Shown here piece by piece: positions 11,785 through 22,692 of a DNA stretch of 64,000 nt. This DNA is from Sthenelais limicola. Lineage: Eukaryota > Annelida > Polychaeta > Phyllodocida > Sigalionidae. The notes below the pieces were generated by a model. It was not told where the DNA came from. It did not search any database and saw only the letters and a list, made by a program, of their open reading frames with translations. The DNA lies in assembly GCA_942159475.1 (NCBI GenBank), contig OW804097.1, forward strand, positions 36,964,298-37,028,297, given 5' to 3'. A program made the translations under genes and the position numbers. The stretch's first letter is position 1, and each line of letters begins with the position of its first letter.

Positions 11785-12088
11785 TAATATGGATCATGTA
11801 CTATAGTTCTAATTTTTCAAAAGTAATCGTTAAAAGGCATTTTAAAAAATTGTGGTCATCTAAAGTTGACCATATCACCATGAAGCTTTGCCTTCGGTAA
11901 TGGAGGCTATGTCTATGGGGAAATCAGGTGTTTTTGTACGTTTTGCTCTGTAATTAAAAAAAAGGACCATGCAATGACCCCCAAATTTCCTACACATATA
12001 ATATGGATCATCTACTATAGTTCTAATTTTTACGAAGTAATCGTTAAAAGGCATTTTAAAAAGTTGTGGTCATCTAAAGTTGACCATT
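11785..12088. repeat. Two direct repeats of about 90 bp, 215 bp apart
   Basis: The block from AATATGGATCAT through GTGGTCATCTAAAGTTGACC occurs at 11785-11873 and 12000-12088. The arrangement resembles the internal direct repeats of the TTAA-flanked element at 32956-34061, including a shared tacacatat motif. Confidence 0.65.
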
Positions 12089-12647
12089 TCATGCTGGTTC
12101 ATTTAGCTCTCTTCGGCTGGCATTGATGGAAGTATTAGATTTAATCATGTAAAATATGGATATCTTAACATCCAGTAGGTCCACCCTGTCTGACAAAAGT
12201 ATAAAGCCATTTGGAAAAAAATTTTTAGACACCTTTTCAGGCCCACTGGGCACATTTCGTGATAATTGACCATATATATAAAAAAAATATTGAAATAAGA
12301 AGTTAACATAGCAACTGTCGTAAATGATGACTATTGAAAAAATAGCAACTATGTAGATGAAAAAAAAAAAATCAAATAGTGGCACTCATTTATAGCAACA
12401 TTTCCACTCTTTATGGTTGGGGTTTCAGTTTATCAATAAAAGCTAGGAACAATATAGATATTCAAACGTACAGTCAATGCTCCTAATTAAATGAAGTGGT
12501 ACAAAATGACAGGTTGTCGCTCATCAGGTGATTATCAACACAAGTAGTCAGACAACATCTGATATACAAAATTAAATCATTAAAATGTTGCGATAAGGTG
12601 ACTATGGTAGTGAAAGGGTTAAAGATTGTTAGATTATAAATACTCAC

Positions 12648-12837
12648 TTGTGCTTTTTGTCATCTGTTGGGTTGACTCTCATCGCAATGACTACTAATTT
12701 AAGGATGTGGCACTGACGGTCAATAACCTCATGTAGCTCAACACATCCTGAATTAATGGAATTCCTACCATGATTTGCAACACGCTTCCATGTGTCTTGG
12801 ACACGCATTTTTGGTAGTGGTGTATCTGCAGAAGACT
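12648..12837 (-). CDS. KDZ gene, internal exon
   Basis: This 190-base exon lies between attacag and gtgagt and is in phase with both neighbours. It encodes a segment with MRVQDTWKRVANHGR and VELHEVIDRQCHILKL. An overlapping longer frame in another phase on the same strand has no splice fit and is rejected. Confidence 0.72.
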
Positions 12838-13124
12838 CTGTAATATGAGAAAAAATGTATGTTTAGTAGTTGCCTCAAAGGGAACTTCTCTCACTTTTAT
12901 CAGGGAAACTCCAATGTTCAAAGCCCAAATAATAACAGAAAAACTTACGAACGGCTGCATTAAAGCCAATTATGCTTATGAAAAGGGTGACTACTAGTTG
13001 ATATTTGCGTTAAAATTTGCGACCAGTATTCTGCACCTAATTGTCTCCAATCCCACACTTTTTAGGACATTCATGCAGCCCCGGTGAGAAGTCAGCAGTA
13101 ATGAATAAGGTGACTTAAAGCTAC

Positions 13125-13303
13125 CTTCTTTTTTTTGTCCAGAAGACTTGTGTGTAGCAGTGAGTTGTAGTTTTTCCTCATAACGATCAACATCATCTTC
13201 ACTATAGATACTGTAGAGGTGCATGTTACTTCCAGAATCGTTCAGGAGTTCTCTTCCATGCTGTTGCAGAAAGCCTTTTGCATGCTGCCCTGCTTCAAGG
13301 TAC
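13125..13303 (-). CDS. KDZ gene, internal exon
   Basis: This 179-base exon lies between attgcag and gtagct and is in phase with both neighbours. It encodes YLEAGQHAKGFLQQHGRELL and a following acidic stretch (YSEDDVDRYEEKLQ). There is no recognised domain; the segment is charged and probably helical. Confidence 0.72.
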
Positions 13304-14485
13304 CTGCAATACAGATGGTGATGTTATTGCTATCCTAAATTGGCTAGGGAAAAATGTTATCATATTCGCTCCATTTTTTCTATTTTCTTCATTTCATCAT
13401 ATCCTCTAATTAATTTCCTAGAAAATCAGGGAAAAAACTGAAACAATTTGGTGACAATATTATAGGACCTTTTGTACTTATTAACAACCCAGATTTCAAC
13501 AATCATATTTTGATAAACATTAAATGAGGGACATTTTTTAGCTAGGGCATTGGATGGGCCAAAGTATTCAAAGTATGACAAGGAATTCTTGCTCACAGTT
13601 ATTATGTGCAAATTTGCTGTGAAAGGACAACAAAAAATAATTTGAGTGGTCTAATTAAATGTTAGTCTAACCTGTCAAAATATTGCATAAACAACAATGT
13701 TTAATAAAAATAAATTATGAGATTTGGGGTGAAGGTTTATGAAGACAAAGCACCTCTACCATGACCCCTTGATGGACTTCTTTTTCCATGTTAAATGTCA
13801 AACAAATTATAATAAAAGATATAGATTGAACACTATTTTCACAAAGTAAAGCTCCAACCACCAGTATAGATTATAAGTGTATCAATATCAAACCATCATA
13901 ATATGCATTATCTGAAAGAGGAAGAAATGCAGCTGCGAATCAAATTACAGTCATATTATGTGAGACAAAACAATCAAAAATAGTTAATCGATTCAGATAT
14001 TTCTTACAGTGCATGGGTGTTGTACATACATTGCACTATGTTCTAATAGTATTTTTGACTAAGCGCCATGGACCCGTTCCATTAGAATTGACTTTTAAAA
14101 TTGGCAAGGAATTAGGTAATATCAATATGATTTTCATGGAAATTAAATAATTTTATTAAAAAAGTGCTAAAGATCATGAGAGATCAAACATGTTCAGGTT
14201 TATGTGGGGGAGTTCCAAGACATGATGTTATATCGTCAAAATCAAATATATTTTCCCAGAGAAAGGCTAGAAGAAAATTCCAAGCAGTGCCACAAAACAT
14301 GATAATTCATTTGTACCACAATAAAAGGTAACTGAAAGTGCTACATGAGAATATTATATCAACTTTTGCAAAGTCTAGATTTAGAGAAATATTTAACCCA
14401 ATGGTGTAAAAGGTTTCTATAAATTTAACAGCATCCATATGATTCATTTCAAATTAATAGTAAAACATTTAAAGTTTTAAAATAC
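13304..14485. other. Intron of the KDZ gene
   Basis: AT-rich with only short frames. No mobile element ends were recognised. Confidence 0.5.
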
Positions 14486-14696
14486 CTTATGACAGTGTGC
14501 TCCTCATTCTGGATGACGGCGCAATAAAGCAGATGTTGGCAGACTTGTGAGTTTGAGGCAAGGTGAATCACTGCCCTCTCAAGTTTAGCCAGAGGTTGGT
14601 AGCAACCACAGGAGATAATGGACTCTTCAACATCATAAATTGTTTTCATAGCGTCGTTACAAGATTGAAGACTGTTTTTCAACATCTGTACTGTGT
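14486..14696 (-). CDS. KDZ gene, internal exon
   Basis: This 211-base exon lies between cttttag and gtattt and is in phase with both neighbours. It encodes DTVQMLKNSLQSCNDAMKTI and about 50 further residues including SIISCGCYQPLAKLERAV and SQVCQHLLYCAV. The Cys residues do not form an obvious zinc-finger pattern. It is probably helical. Confidence 0.75.
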
Positions 14697-15114
14697 CTAA
14701 AAGATATAAGAGATACGAGAATATTTCCAATCGTCCATTTCTTTTTTGTCATGCTATTAGTCAATCATCACATGTATCTGTGTTGAACATTCCATAATTA
14801 TTTTTGATAGTTTATGTTGTATATTTGTTGTACACAATTGTGATATAATGTCGAAGGCAATAGATAGGTCTTCCAGAGTTGCATTATTTCTAGTTGAACT
14901 GAGTGGAATGTGTTTTCATGAATGTTTCATTGGAAAGCTATTTGTCTTATGTCACAATGTGCCCATTTTAAATTATTTCATTTGTATCATCATAATTTAT
15001 GTACAAGATATTATTTAATATTGAACGTTTCACTATAATTGTTGTTCCCATGATTTAATTCACAGGATTGTAAATGTATTGAGTAAATGTATTAAGAGTT
15101 TGAAGGGTGTATAC

Positions 15115-15169
15115 CTTGAATGTCAGTAAGAGTTACTTCCGCAGAAGATTCTTCATCCATTGGAGTGTC
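15115..15169 (-). CDS. KDZ gene, 55-base exon
   Basis: Acceptor cttttag, donor gtatac. Only one phase is open, giving the acidic DTPMDEESSAEVTLTDIQ and a phase-1 exit that matches the next exon. It is the most upstream exon that joins with certainty to the transposase, so the sequence from here to 4267 is one continuous frame of about 1,274 codons. Confidence 0.65.
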
Positions 15170-15959
15170 CTAAAAGAGAAGACAAATCATTATGGGTGAA
15201 TAGAGCAACATGTTTGGTTTGTTCTCACGTCTATCACACCAAATTCAATTTGAGGAAAGCAAATGAGCAACTCAACTACATATAAACATTACTGCAATTA
15301 CAGATATTTTAGAAAATGAGAGAAAAAAATGAAATATGTCAATGGCAGAAAGGAAACGGAAATCCACTGGCTGTTCATATTCTGATTTGGCAAGTATTTC
15401 CGTGTGATTGAAAGGAACATTTGGTGTTGATCTTAAGGGTGTTGGCCTTAAGGGCTGAGTCATTTCTCATGACTGATATAGATAGAGAAGATGTATATCT
15501 ACTTAAAAGTACATTCTGATGTTCTCCCGATGATGTTAGTAATTTTATATCAATATAGAAGTGGTTCAAATTTCCCATGACTTCTGTGCATTCAATATAT
15601 TATGCTTACATTAAAACATTATTGAATATCAGTTTACATATATAAACCAGCTCAATAAAAAGTAAATACATAAAATAATTGAACAATAGATGAAACATCA
15701 CTTTTCAATAAATAATATATATAATATGCTTCTAAGGAGAAGAACTTTTGATATCCAAAAGTATTGGGAGATATTCTTGACTGGTTTTGTCCTGAATCAA
15801 TAATCAATCGCATTCAATCTTATACTGCAACCATTTGAATAAAATGTGTATTCAGCTTAATATTGAGTCATATTATGCCATTGAGAAAGAGCTTATGTAT
15901 TAGTGTGTATCTTATGATGGGAAGGATGTGAGAGAGAGGGTAGGGGTAGGGGCTTGAGT

Positions 15960-16110
15960 GGGATGGAGGAGTGGATAGATGGATAGATGGATAGATGGAT
16001 GGATGGATAGATAGATAGATACATGGTTCCCGCGGTAAATACATGGTTTATTGTGGGTGGGTGGTAGGCCATAGATAGATAGATGCATAGATAGATAGAT
16101 ATAGATAGAT
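15960..16110. repeat. (GATA/GGAT)n microsatellite
   Basis: Runs of atggatag and gatagata, interrupted near 16025-16070 by a short unique stretch. Confidence 0.85.
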
Positions 16111-16111
16111 A

Positions 16112-16872
16112 GGAGAAAGAGAGAGACTCAGACAGACAGACAGACAGAGACAGAGAGTCGGAGAGTGAGTGAGTGAAAGTGAGAGAGAGAGTGAGTGAAA
16201 GTGAGAGAGAGAGAGTAAGAGTGAGTGAGAGTGAGTGAATGAGTGAGTCGGAGAGTGAGTGAGAGAGAGAGTGAGAGAGAGGGAGAGAGGGAGTGAGTGA
16301 GTCGGAGAGTGAGTGAGTGAGAGAAAGAGAGAGTGAGTGAGTGAGTGAGAGAGTCGGAGAGTGAGTGAGAGAGAGGGAGAGAGTGAGTGAGTGAGTGAGA
16401 GTAAGAGTGAGTGAGTGAGTGAATGAGTGAGTCGGAGAGTGAGTGAGAGAGAGAGGGAGAGAGAGGGAGTGATTGAGTCGGAGAGGGAGTGAGAGAGAGA
16501 AAGAGAGAGTAAGTGAGTGAGTGAGTCGGGGAGTGAGTGAGAGAGAGAGGGAGAGAGAGAGTGAGTGAGTGAGAGTAAGAGTGAGTGAGTGAGAGAGAGT
16601 AAGAGTGAGTGAGTGAGTGAATGAGTCGGAGAGTGAGTGAGAGAGAGAGGGAGAGAGAGTGAGAGAGAGAGGGAGAGAGGGAGTCAGTGAGTGAGAGAAA
16701 GAGAGAGTGAGTGGGTGAGTCGGAGAGTGAGTGAGAGAGAGAGAGGGTGAGAGAGAGAGTGTGAGAGAGAGAGGGAGTGAGTGAGTCGGAGAGTGAGTGA
16801 GAGAAAGAGAGTGAGTGAGAGAGGGAGAGAGAGAGGGAGTGACAGAGAGAGGGAGAGGGAGAGAGGGAGAGA
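16112..16872. repeat. GA/GTGA-rich satellite, about 0.76 kb
   Basis: Nearly pure purine on the plus strand apart from T in gtgagtga. Words such as GAGTCGGAGAGTGAGTGAGA recur every 60-100 bases, so there is higher-order structure over the dinucleotide repeat. It lies within the probable intron between the THAP exons and the first secure KDZ exon. The minus-strand frame of Ser-Leu repeats is not a gene. Confidence 0.9.
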
Positions 16873-16970
16873 CACTTGTATTAGCTGTAAATGATTTCGA
16901 ATTATTATTTTATCAAATCATTAATAATAGGTGTATAATTACCATTCAAACTGCAACTTTCTTCTTTTTC

Positions 16971-17025
16971 TAGAAATATCTCACAATTAATAATAAGGGG
17001 CCATAATGAATGGTCATATGGTGTA
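16971..17025. repeat. 55-bp block, first copy
   Basis: TAGAAATATCTCACAATTAA through GGTCATATGGTGTA, repeated with one change at 18289-18343. Confidence 0.8.
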
Positions 17026-17051
17026 GATCATATTAATTAAATGATAAGTAC

Positions 17052-17104
17052 CATTTTTTATAGATATCCTCACACAGGAAGGTGCATGTGTAGCTCCAAT
17101 CACA
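17052..17104 (-). CDS. Candidate exon of the KDZ gene, phase unresolved
   Basis: This 53-base segment lies between tctttcag and gtactt on the minus strand. In one phase it reads VIGATHAPSCVRISIKN, in another CDWSYTCTFLCEDIYKK. Neither phase joins both the exon at 17735-17867 and the exon at 15115-15169. Either another exon is missing, the region is damaged, or this is not an exon. Confidence 0.25.
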
Positions 17105-17344
17105 CTGAAAGATATAGTGAGGTAACAAATAAAGATTATTTTAAACAGGTTATGCAATATTAGGACAAAATGAAGTAATAATATCATCTAATTTAAGTTT
17201 AAAAGTTACTAGTTACTAATTAATGTGTAACTGTTTAAATATTAAGGAACACATTAAAAATCAGCTTTGATAAAAAGAGGGGATATCTACTTGTACTTGT
17301 AAATTTAGGACTTTCGGCCTTTTTATCGCGGTCTATGTTAGTTC

Positions 17345-17369
17345 ATAATAATAATAATAATAATAATAA
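17345..17369. repeat. (AAT)n microsatellite
   Basis: About eight AAT/ATA units. Confidence 0.8.
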
Positions 17370-17734
17370 AAGTCATATTTTCAGATTTTTAGTGATGACA
17401 TAATAAGCCTAGTTGGGACAATAGAAGTGTGTGAAGATAAATCATCATGTGTTCATCATTATTTTAGGTGATATACATGACCCAAATAACTCATAGTAAA
17501 GTGCCAGAATAATTAGGGCTTAATTATTGACATATGTACAATGGTGAATTAACAAATAAAATATATTAAAAACAGTTTGAGGCCAATATGTATTTCTGGA
17601 TTATTGGTGGTTGTAAACAAATGCATTTTATTTTATCTCAATTTATCTCAGTTGAACAGATTTATATTAGGTTAGTTCATTAATTCATACCAATAAAGGA
17701 AATAAATTGATTTCAAAATGAATGTAGGGGTTAC

Positions 17735-17867
17735 CTGTCCGCTGTGGTTGGGTCAATATTGTTGTAGTTGTAGGAATAATGTCAATGTATTTTGGATCAA
17801 AATGAACAAAATTTGTACTTCAATTGTAGAATATCATCCTTCTCATCTATGTTTATTTCACGATTGC
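17735..17867 (-). pseudogene. Probable exon downstream of the THAP exons, with a one-base frameshift
   Basis: Acceptor ccccag, donor gtaacc. Entered in the phase left by the THAP exon at 20565, it reads SNREINIDEKDDILQLKYKF and then hits a stop. With one base fewer in the run of four A (plus strand, 17808-17811) the second half continues as a well-formed peptide (HFDPKYIDIIPTTTTIL). Both halves look coding, so either the copy is mutated or the base is a sequencing error. Confidence 0.45.
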
Positions 17868-18033
17868 CTGGGGAAAGAAGAGTATTAGAGTGGTCTGAGT
17901 CATATATATTGTATATAGTTGTGAAAAGTAAATATTAAATATACATTATATGATACATGGATGGTCAATTTTCATCAATAGGAAGCAAACTGTATGTGTT
18001 TTGTATAAGCAATATATATAGATAAGCAATATA

Positions 18034-18152
18034 TATAGAGAGAATGGGACGAGCCGGCAATAATCGAAAAATGCCGTAGGCAGAGTGCTTATGTGGATGA
18101 ATCAAGTCCAATAAATTTTCGATTATTGCAGGCGAGTTCCATTCTATATCTA
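18034..18152. mobile_element. Short hairpin MITE
   Basis: Inverted arms of about 30 bp: left AGAATGGGACGAGCCGGCAA then TAATCGAAAA, right the complement of AGAATGGAACTCGCCTGCAA then TAATCGAAAA. The centre is about 45 bp. No clear target duplication was seen. Confidence 0.65.
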
Positions 18153-18288
18153 TTATATGTGCATAAAATTTGATCATAATATCATTATTACTGAAAAAAT
18201 ATTAAAGAAGTCTCAGAAAGGAGACTTTAACACATTTTAACTTTAACACATTTAACACATTTTTGGAAATATTTCAGATGTTAGGGCC

Positions 18289-18343
18289 TAGAAATATCTC
18301 GCAATTAATAATAAGGGGCCATAATGAATGGTCATATGGTGTA
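18289..18343. repeat. 55-bp block, second copy
   Basis: Direct repeat of 16971-17025, same orientation, 1.3 kb away. Confidence 0.8.
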
Positions 18344-18479
18344 TAACACACTTATATGATATTTTGGAGAGAGCTTTTCAACGCCATAGGCCTATAGATT
18401 GTTTAGGTCTGACTCATCGGCGGGGGGGGGGGTAAATTGGAAATCTTACGGGCCGTCCCCCCCCCCATCAGGCCCATTA

Positions 18480-19080
18480 GGGCCCACCCAAAATAAGCGG
18501 AATGAAAATATCATATAAGTGTGTTTCAGATGTTAGGGCCCATCCCAGCGGAGCCATAGCATCTGAGGAATGGTGGGCCATATTGTATAAAGTTTTAATT
18601 CTAAATATGTAAGTTTTGTATCCGACTTGTTGCAAAAATAAATTTTAATATCTTGGGAGGTGTTCAGACGCTAGGGCTCACTGCCCAACCCCCTGCCGTT
18701 GGACGTTTGGGCCCACCACCTTCGGACATTAGGGCCCAACCCACATCGGATGTTAGGGCCCACCCACTTTCAGACACTAGGACCCACCCCAGAATTAGCC
18801 ATGGGCCCTAATGTCTGAAGGTGGGTGGGCCCTAATGTCCAACGTTTCTGAGCCCTATCATCAGGGCCCTATCATCATTGCATACAACGCCTAACGTCTT
18901 GGGTACAGATCATTGGGCCCTGGGATCATTGGGCCCAGACCATTAATGGGTCCCTGGCCTAGACATTTGAGCCCCAGCTAAAAGAAATTTGGGCCCGGAC
19001 CTGGACGATTTGGCCCCAGCGGGCCTGCATGGACATTTGGGCCCAGGTGTTGGATGTTCGGACACTCGGACTGGACGTTG
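18480..19080. repeat. Diverged GGGCCC-rich minisatellite
   Basis: Imperfect units built on gacatTagGGCCCa and gacatTtGGGCCCa appear in both orientations. They are GC-rich against an AT-rich background. The similar unit ggacgttGGGGCCCcag recurs near 19500-19560. Confidence 0.6.
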
Positions 19081-19341
19081 GACTTAGTGCAGAAATCACA
19101 TGTCCAACAATAGGATAAAGCAGCATCCTGTATTTTCCTTATGACTGCCATCACACAATTTAGGCTACAGCAGACACACTGATGAGAAGAGTTAATCCCC
19201 TCTGATCTGGGTAGCCCATTTGATATATAGATTTAAAACAAACATGAGAAATGCAATTAATACCAGCACAAACATGGGGAAGTCCCATAAGGGAAAATTC
19301 GGAGGTATGCCAGCCATTCTTTTCTCTGCAACCTTCCGGGG
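19081..19341. repeat. Dispersed repeat E, copy 1
   Basis: From GACTTAGTGCAGAAATCACA to CTTTTCTCTGCAACC this matches the reverse complement of 36716-36996, with small indels. It is followed by poly-G and poly-C runs (19329-19347, 19433-19450). Open frames here are products of the repeat. Confidence 0.7.
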
Positions 19342-19454
19342 GGGGGGGGGGGGGGGCCCATCATGCCCCCCTACCCCCACAGTCCCCAATTTTTACCGGC
19401 CGCGGCACCCCCCCGGTGACTTTCAACCCAAGTACCCCCCCCCCCCCCCGGGGA

Positions 19455-19885
19455 ATGCATTGAGATGTATCGTAACTTTGCAACAAATAGCCGTAGATGT
19501 TCGGGCACTCGGCCTGGACGTTGGGGCCCCAGCTAAAAGTTGTTTGGGCCCCGGGCCTAAAAGCGATTCCCTTCCCATTTAAAGCTTTTAAATTAGTAGG
19601 GGGAAGGTAGATCGCTTTATATCGGGGGAACCGAGGGTGGAATGGATGATGAAATAGAGAAGCTCTTTAAATAAAGTTGATGTTGTTTATTATTTAACTC
19701 AAGGCTTTCGGGCTTACTTGCCCTTCATCAGGAGTAGTCAAGCTTTTAAGTTTTTGCCCAAACGTCCACGCCTGGGGGCACAGACGTCCAGTGACCCAAT
19801 GGCAATGATGAGTGTTTTGGCTCTAGCCACAGCCTCCCTCAATGCATTGAGATGTATCGTAACTTTGCAACAAATAGCCGTAGAA
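19455..19885. repeat. Duplicated 45-bp block and surrounding low-complexity sequence
   Basis: TGCATTGAGATGTATCGTAA then CTTTGCAACAAATAGCCGTAGA occurs at about 19457-19500 and 19840-19883. A second pair, GGAGAGAGCTTTTCAA through ATTGTTTAGGTC plus a poly-G run, occurs at about 18366-18430 and 19917-19985. The region is a mosaic of local duplications. Confidence 0.6.
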
Positions 19886-20564
19886 AGACGATTTAACATT
19901 CATCAGATTCGTCTTGGAGAGAGCTTTTCAATGCCGTATAGATTGTTTAGGTCCGATCGACTCGTCGGCGGGGAGGGGGGGGGGACGGACTGCAACATTT
20001 GTGGAGCAATACAGACACATTATAATACATAGTTCAACAGATTAGGCCACATACCTTTAGTAATGATTCGTCCTTGTGAAATTGACTTCATCTATGGAGT
20101 TTTTCAAACGTTGTCCATTCTTTATGGGAGTGGGAGCTTCGCAGGATGGTACTCGGGATGGTACTGTAGAAAACTAGGTCACGGAAGCGCGCGGGGAACC
20201 CCCACCTTGATCCCCTTAGAGGTGGATGCGCGTGCTGCACCATAGTGGTTAATACTGGAACTAGACGTTGATGAATCCTGCATTTACCGCGCTCTTGGGG
20301 ATAATTTTCCAAATTTAGCAAAACGTTCAAACTTCTAACAATGACTATACTGGCCAATCATGATTTCAACAAAAAATATTGATGGTAGATGTGTACAATA
20401 AAGGTTTGCGCACCCAAAAAACCCACTAAGAAATCCATTTCGTGACAGAGAAAAACTCATACAAACTTTATTCTATGTATATTCTTGATTTCAATGAATT
20501 CATTTCTCCTCGAGGGTGGAAGTGTCCATATATATAGAAACTGCAACAATGAATTGATTCTTAC

Positions 20565-20693
20565 TTGTCTCAATCAATCCCTGTTCAAAATGTCTTGAAC
20601 ATATTTTAGCCCGGTCAGGGTTAAAACTTGCATCCTGCCTGTCTATGATTTTCACCAGCCGCTTCCTCCAATCATCAGATTGTATAGACACAC
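20565..20693 (-). CDS. THAP zinc finger, second exon
   Basis: This 129-base exon lies between aaatag and gtaaga. It encodes the second half of a THAP (C2CH) DNA-binding domain: DDWRKRLVKIIDRQDASF, then DRAKICSRHFEQGLIET. The C-x2-H pair in KICSRHF is the expected second zinc-ligand pair. The frame joins the exon at 20906-20993 exactly (KKG|VSIQS). THAP domains bind DNA and are common at the N-terminus of animal transposases such as P-like elements. The open frame continuing past the donor is intron read-through. Confidence 0.8.
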
Positions 20694-20905
20694 CTATTTA
20701 AAAACACATATTGATCAAATACTAGCTGACATCTGTAACAACAATCAATATACATTTTTACTCTTACATTGTTATACATTGTATCTCGAAGATCTCTATG
20801 GAGAAGACTACAATAAAGATTATATTATCTTATATCACATAACTGTTGATAATGACAACTTTACATATATTGCAATCTCCAAAAATACTTAAATCAACCA
20901 ATTAC

Positions 20906-20993
20906 CTTTTTTGGGGAGTGCATGGGAAGACAGCGATGGGCACTTGACCTTTGTTGTGGTGCAACCCACCAGGCAACAGTTGTCACCCGGCAT
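20906..20993 (-). CDS. THAP zinc finger, first exon with start codon
   Basis: The ATG at 20991-20993 begins MPGDNCCLVGCTTTKVKCPS and continues to HALPKKG, ending at a gtaatt donor. The Met-Pro start, the early Cys pair (CCLVGC) and H-x-x-P are the usual first half of a THAP domain. With the next exon this gives a domain of about 70 residues with C, C, C and H ligands in the expected order. On the same strand it precedes the KDZ exons by 5.7 kb. No promoter motif was identified upstream. Confidence 0.8.
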
Positions 20994-21339
20994 CTTTCTT
21001 TATCCTGGTCCCAATGGATTGATCAAAAACATAATCATTACACTATCCCACAAGTGAAGTCAAAGATGTCTCTCAATGTTCATTCAAGTTTTAGTTCACA
21101 TCAAGCGAAACTAATTTAATATTAATTTTGTGTACTTATGTAAAAGTTCTGTTATGCCTATATGATGAAATTAAATGGCAAACCCATTGAGTAAAAATGT
21201 CCTGCCCCCCCCCCCCTCTGGAAAATTTGACACTTATTCTAATAGGTTGAACACCACTTTTAAAATCTGACTGTCAATGAAATCAACTCAAAGCAGCCAC
21301 TGAAATATATCATATATCAATGGCTGAAATGAACAAAAG

Positions 21340-21535
21340 TGCAGTGCTGATAGCTCGTAATGCAGATAGCTCAAGCAACATGCAGGCAACTAGGTAGTTA
21401 GTAGCATCACTGGAAGATAAATCTCTGAACGAACACCTGTTCTAACTCGACAAACATACATTTGCCCTCATGAGTTAAATTACTGTTTGCCACATGACTT
21501 GGCAGCCAATAAGCCCGGTTTCTTATATATCGGCA
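21340..21535. pseudogene. Rearranged partial copy of the four-exon gene
   Basis: The segment near 21341-21377 matches 25096-25132, just upstream of that gene's start codon (GTGCAGTGCTGATAGCTCGT and onward). It is joined directly to a copy of coding sequence from 22896-23022 (21388-21513), with small insertions and deletions that break the frame. Order along the strand is inverted relative to the parent: in the parent the coding piece lies left of the upstream piece. Confidence 0.7.
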
Positions 21536-21692
21536 AATTGAAGTTGGTGGTAAATTAGGCTTACATATTGTGTTGTACATCAAATCACTGAACTATATAC
21601 AGGGTTTGGGGTGGTAATAATTCATGATGATAAAATAGTCAGTGAGACCTGTGCTGGTGTGATATTATTTAATATGTGCCTGTGTTTTGACC

Positions 21693-21743
21693 AATAATTA
21701 TGATATTTTCTTTTGACCAATAATTATGATATTTTCTTTTCAT
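21693..21743. repeat. Tandem duplication of a 26-bp unit
   Basis: TTTTGACCAATAATTATGAT then ATTTTC occurs twice in a row, identically. Confidence 0.9.
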
Positions 21744-21779
21744 TATAAATAATTATAAAGCGGCAAGGGACGAGTGATA

Positions 21780-22690
21780 CACACAACAACCTCCGCACTG
21801 CAGAAACATTAAAAAATGTGAAAACTTGTATTCTCCACATCAATTGACATTTAAATTGAATTAGTTGATGGTGATAATCCACTTAATTAATAGCCTAATA
21901 ACGACATCGAGGGAGGAAAGGCTCTGTACATAAGGCATGTAAAATTACCAAACTTTCCACGCAGCTTACTTCAGCTTCAAGTGAGTTTACCACACCTTTG
22001 TTTTGCCCGATTAATTTTTTCAAAGGAGGTAGAAGCGAATATGTTTAAATTACCGTAATCTGCCCACTCCCTCTGCTTCGACTGACTTACATTGTATTAT
22101 TTGGCGATGCAACGTTGGTATTTCGGCAATGCAACTTAAATGCGATCGTCGGCATAGAAACGCTCCCTAGCAACATGCCTTGCACAGGGAGAGAACAGGG
22201 GATGTCTACGACGCAACGTTTATAAATCACACAAAACAATATTTGTCTTGAGGGTTGTTATTTCTGAACCTTGCAATAATAATGAAATGGTATGGGGACA
22301 CACATCAGAAGCTTCTGTGGGAGCAAGATTAACATTAACTAGAATACTCAATTTTTCAATGATTTTGTTTCTGAAATACAGCGTTTCTATAGAAACATGA
22401 TAACCAAAGTATTCAATGATTTATATGAGACTATCCAAGTACTTTCATTAATACTCGATTTCATTATATATATATCATAATCAATTTCAGATTTTAATTA
22501 ACATTAAAGTGACACACATGAACTATCTGCAAACCCATATCTACTAAGGAATTGAGGCCTAATAATTAGAATCAGTGATAAATTGAAATGGTCACAAAAG
22601 ATCAGAAAGTTGATATGGGCATCTATACATTATGGTTTCAAGAAATAGTACTTTGTCTGGAGTATTCAATATTCAATATTCAAGATAAAT
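21780..22690. other. Intergenic spacer between the two minus-strand genes
   Basis: The only region of its length here with several CpGs (about 22040-22220), containing repeated gcaac words. It could hold the promoter of the THAP/KDZ gene, but no defined site was recognised. A 14-bp palindrome, GTTTCTATAGAAAC, lies near 22383. Confidence 0.35.
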
Positions 22691-22692
22691 TC

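Noticed and set aside
12694..12969. 91-codon minus-strand frame
   Set aside because: Overlaps exon 12648-12837 in another phase and has no splice fit with the neighbouring exons.
16684..16875. Minus-strand frame of Ser-Leu repeats
   Set aside because: Translation of the GA-rich satellite; no start context and no non-repeat sequence.
19192..20357. Several frames of 60-120 codons rich in Pro/Gly or Arg
   Set aside because: They cross homopolymer G/C runs and duplicated repeat blocks.
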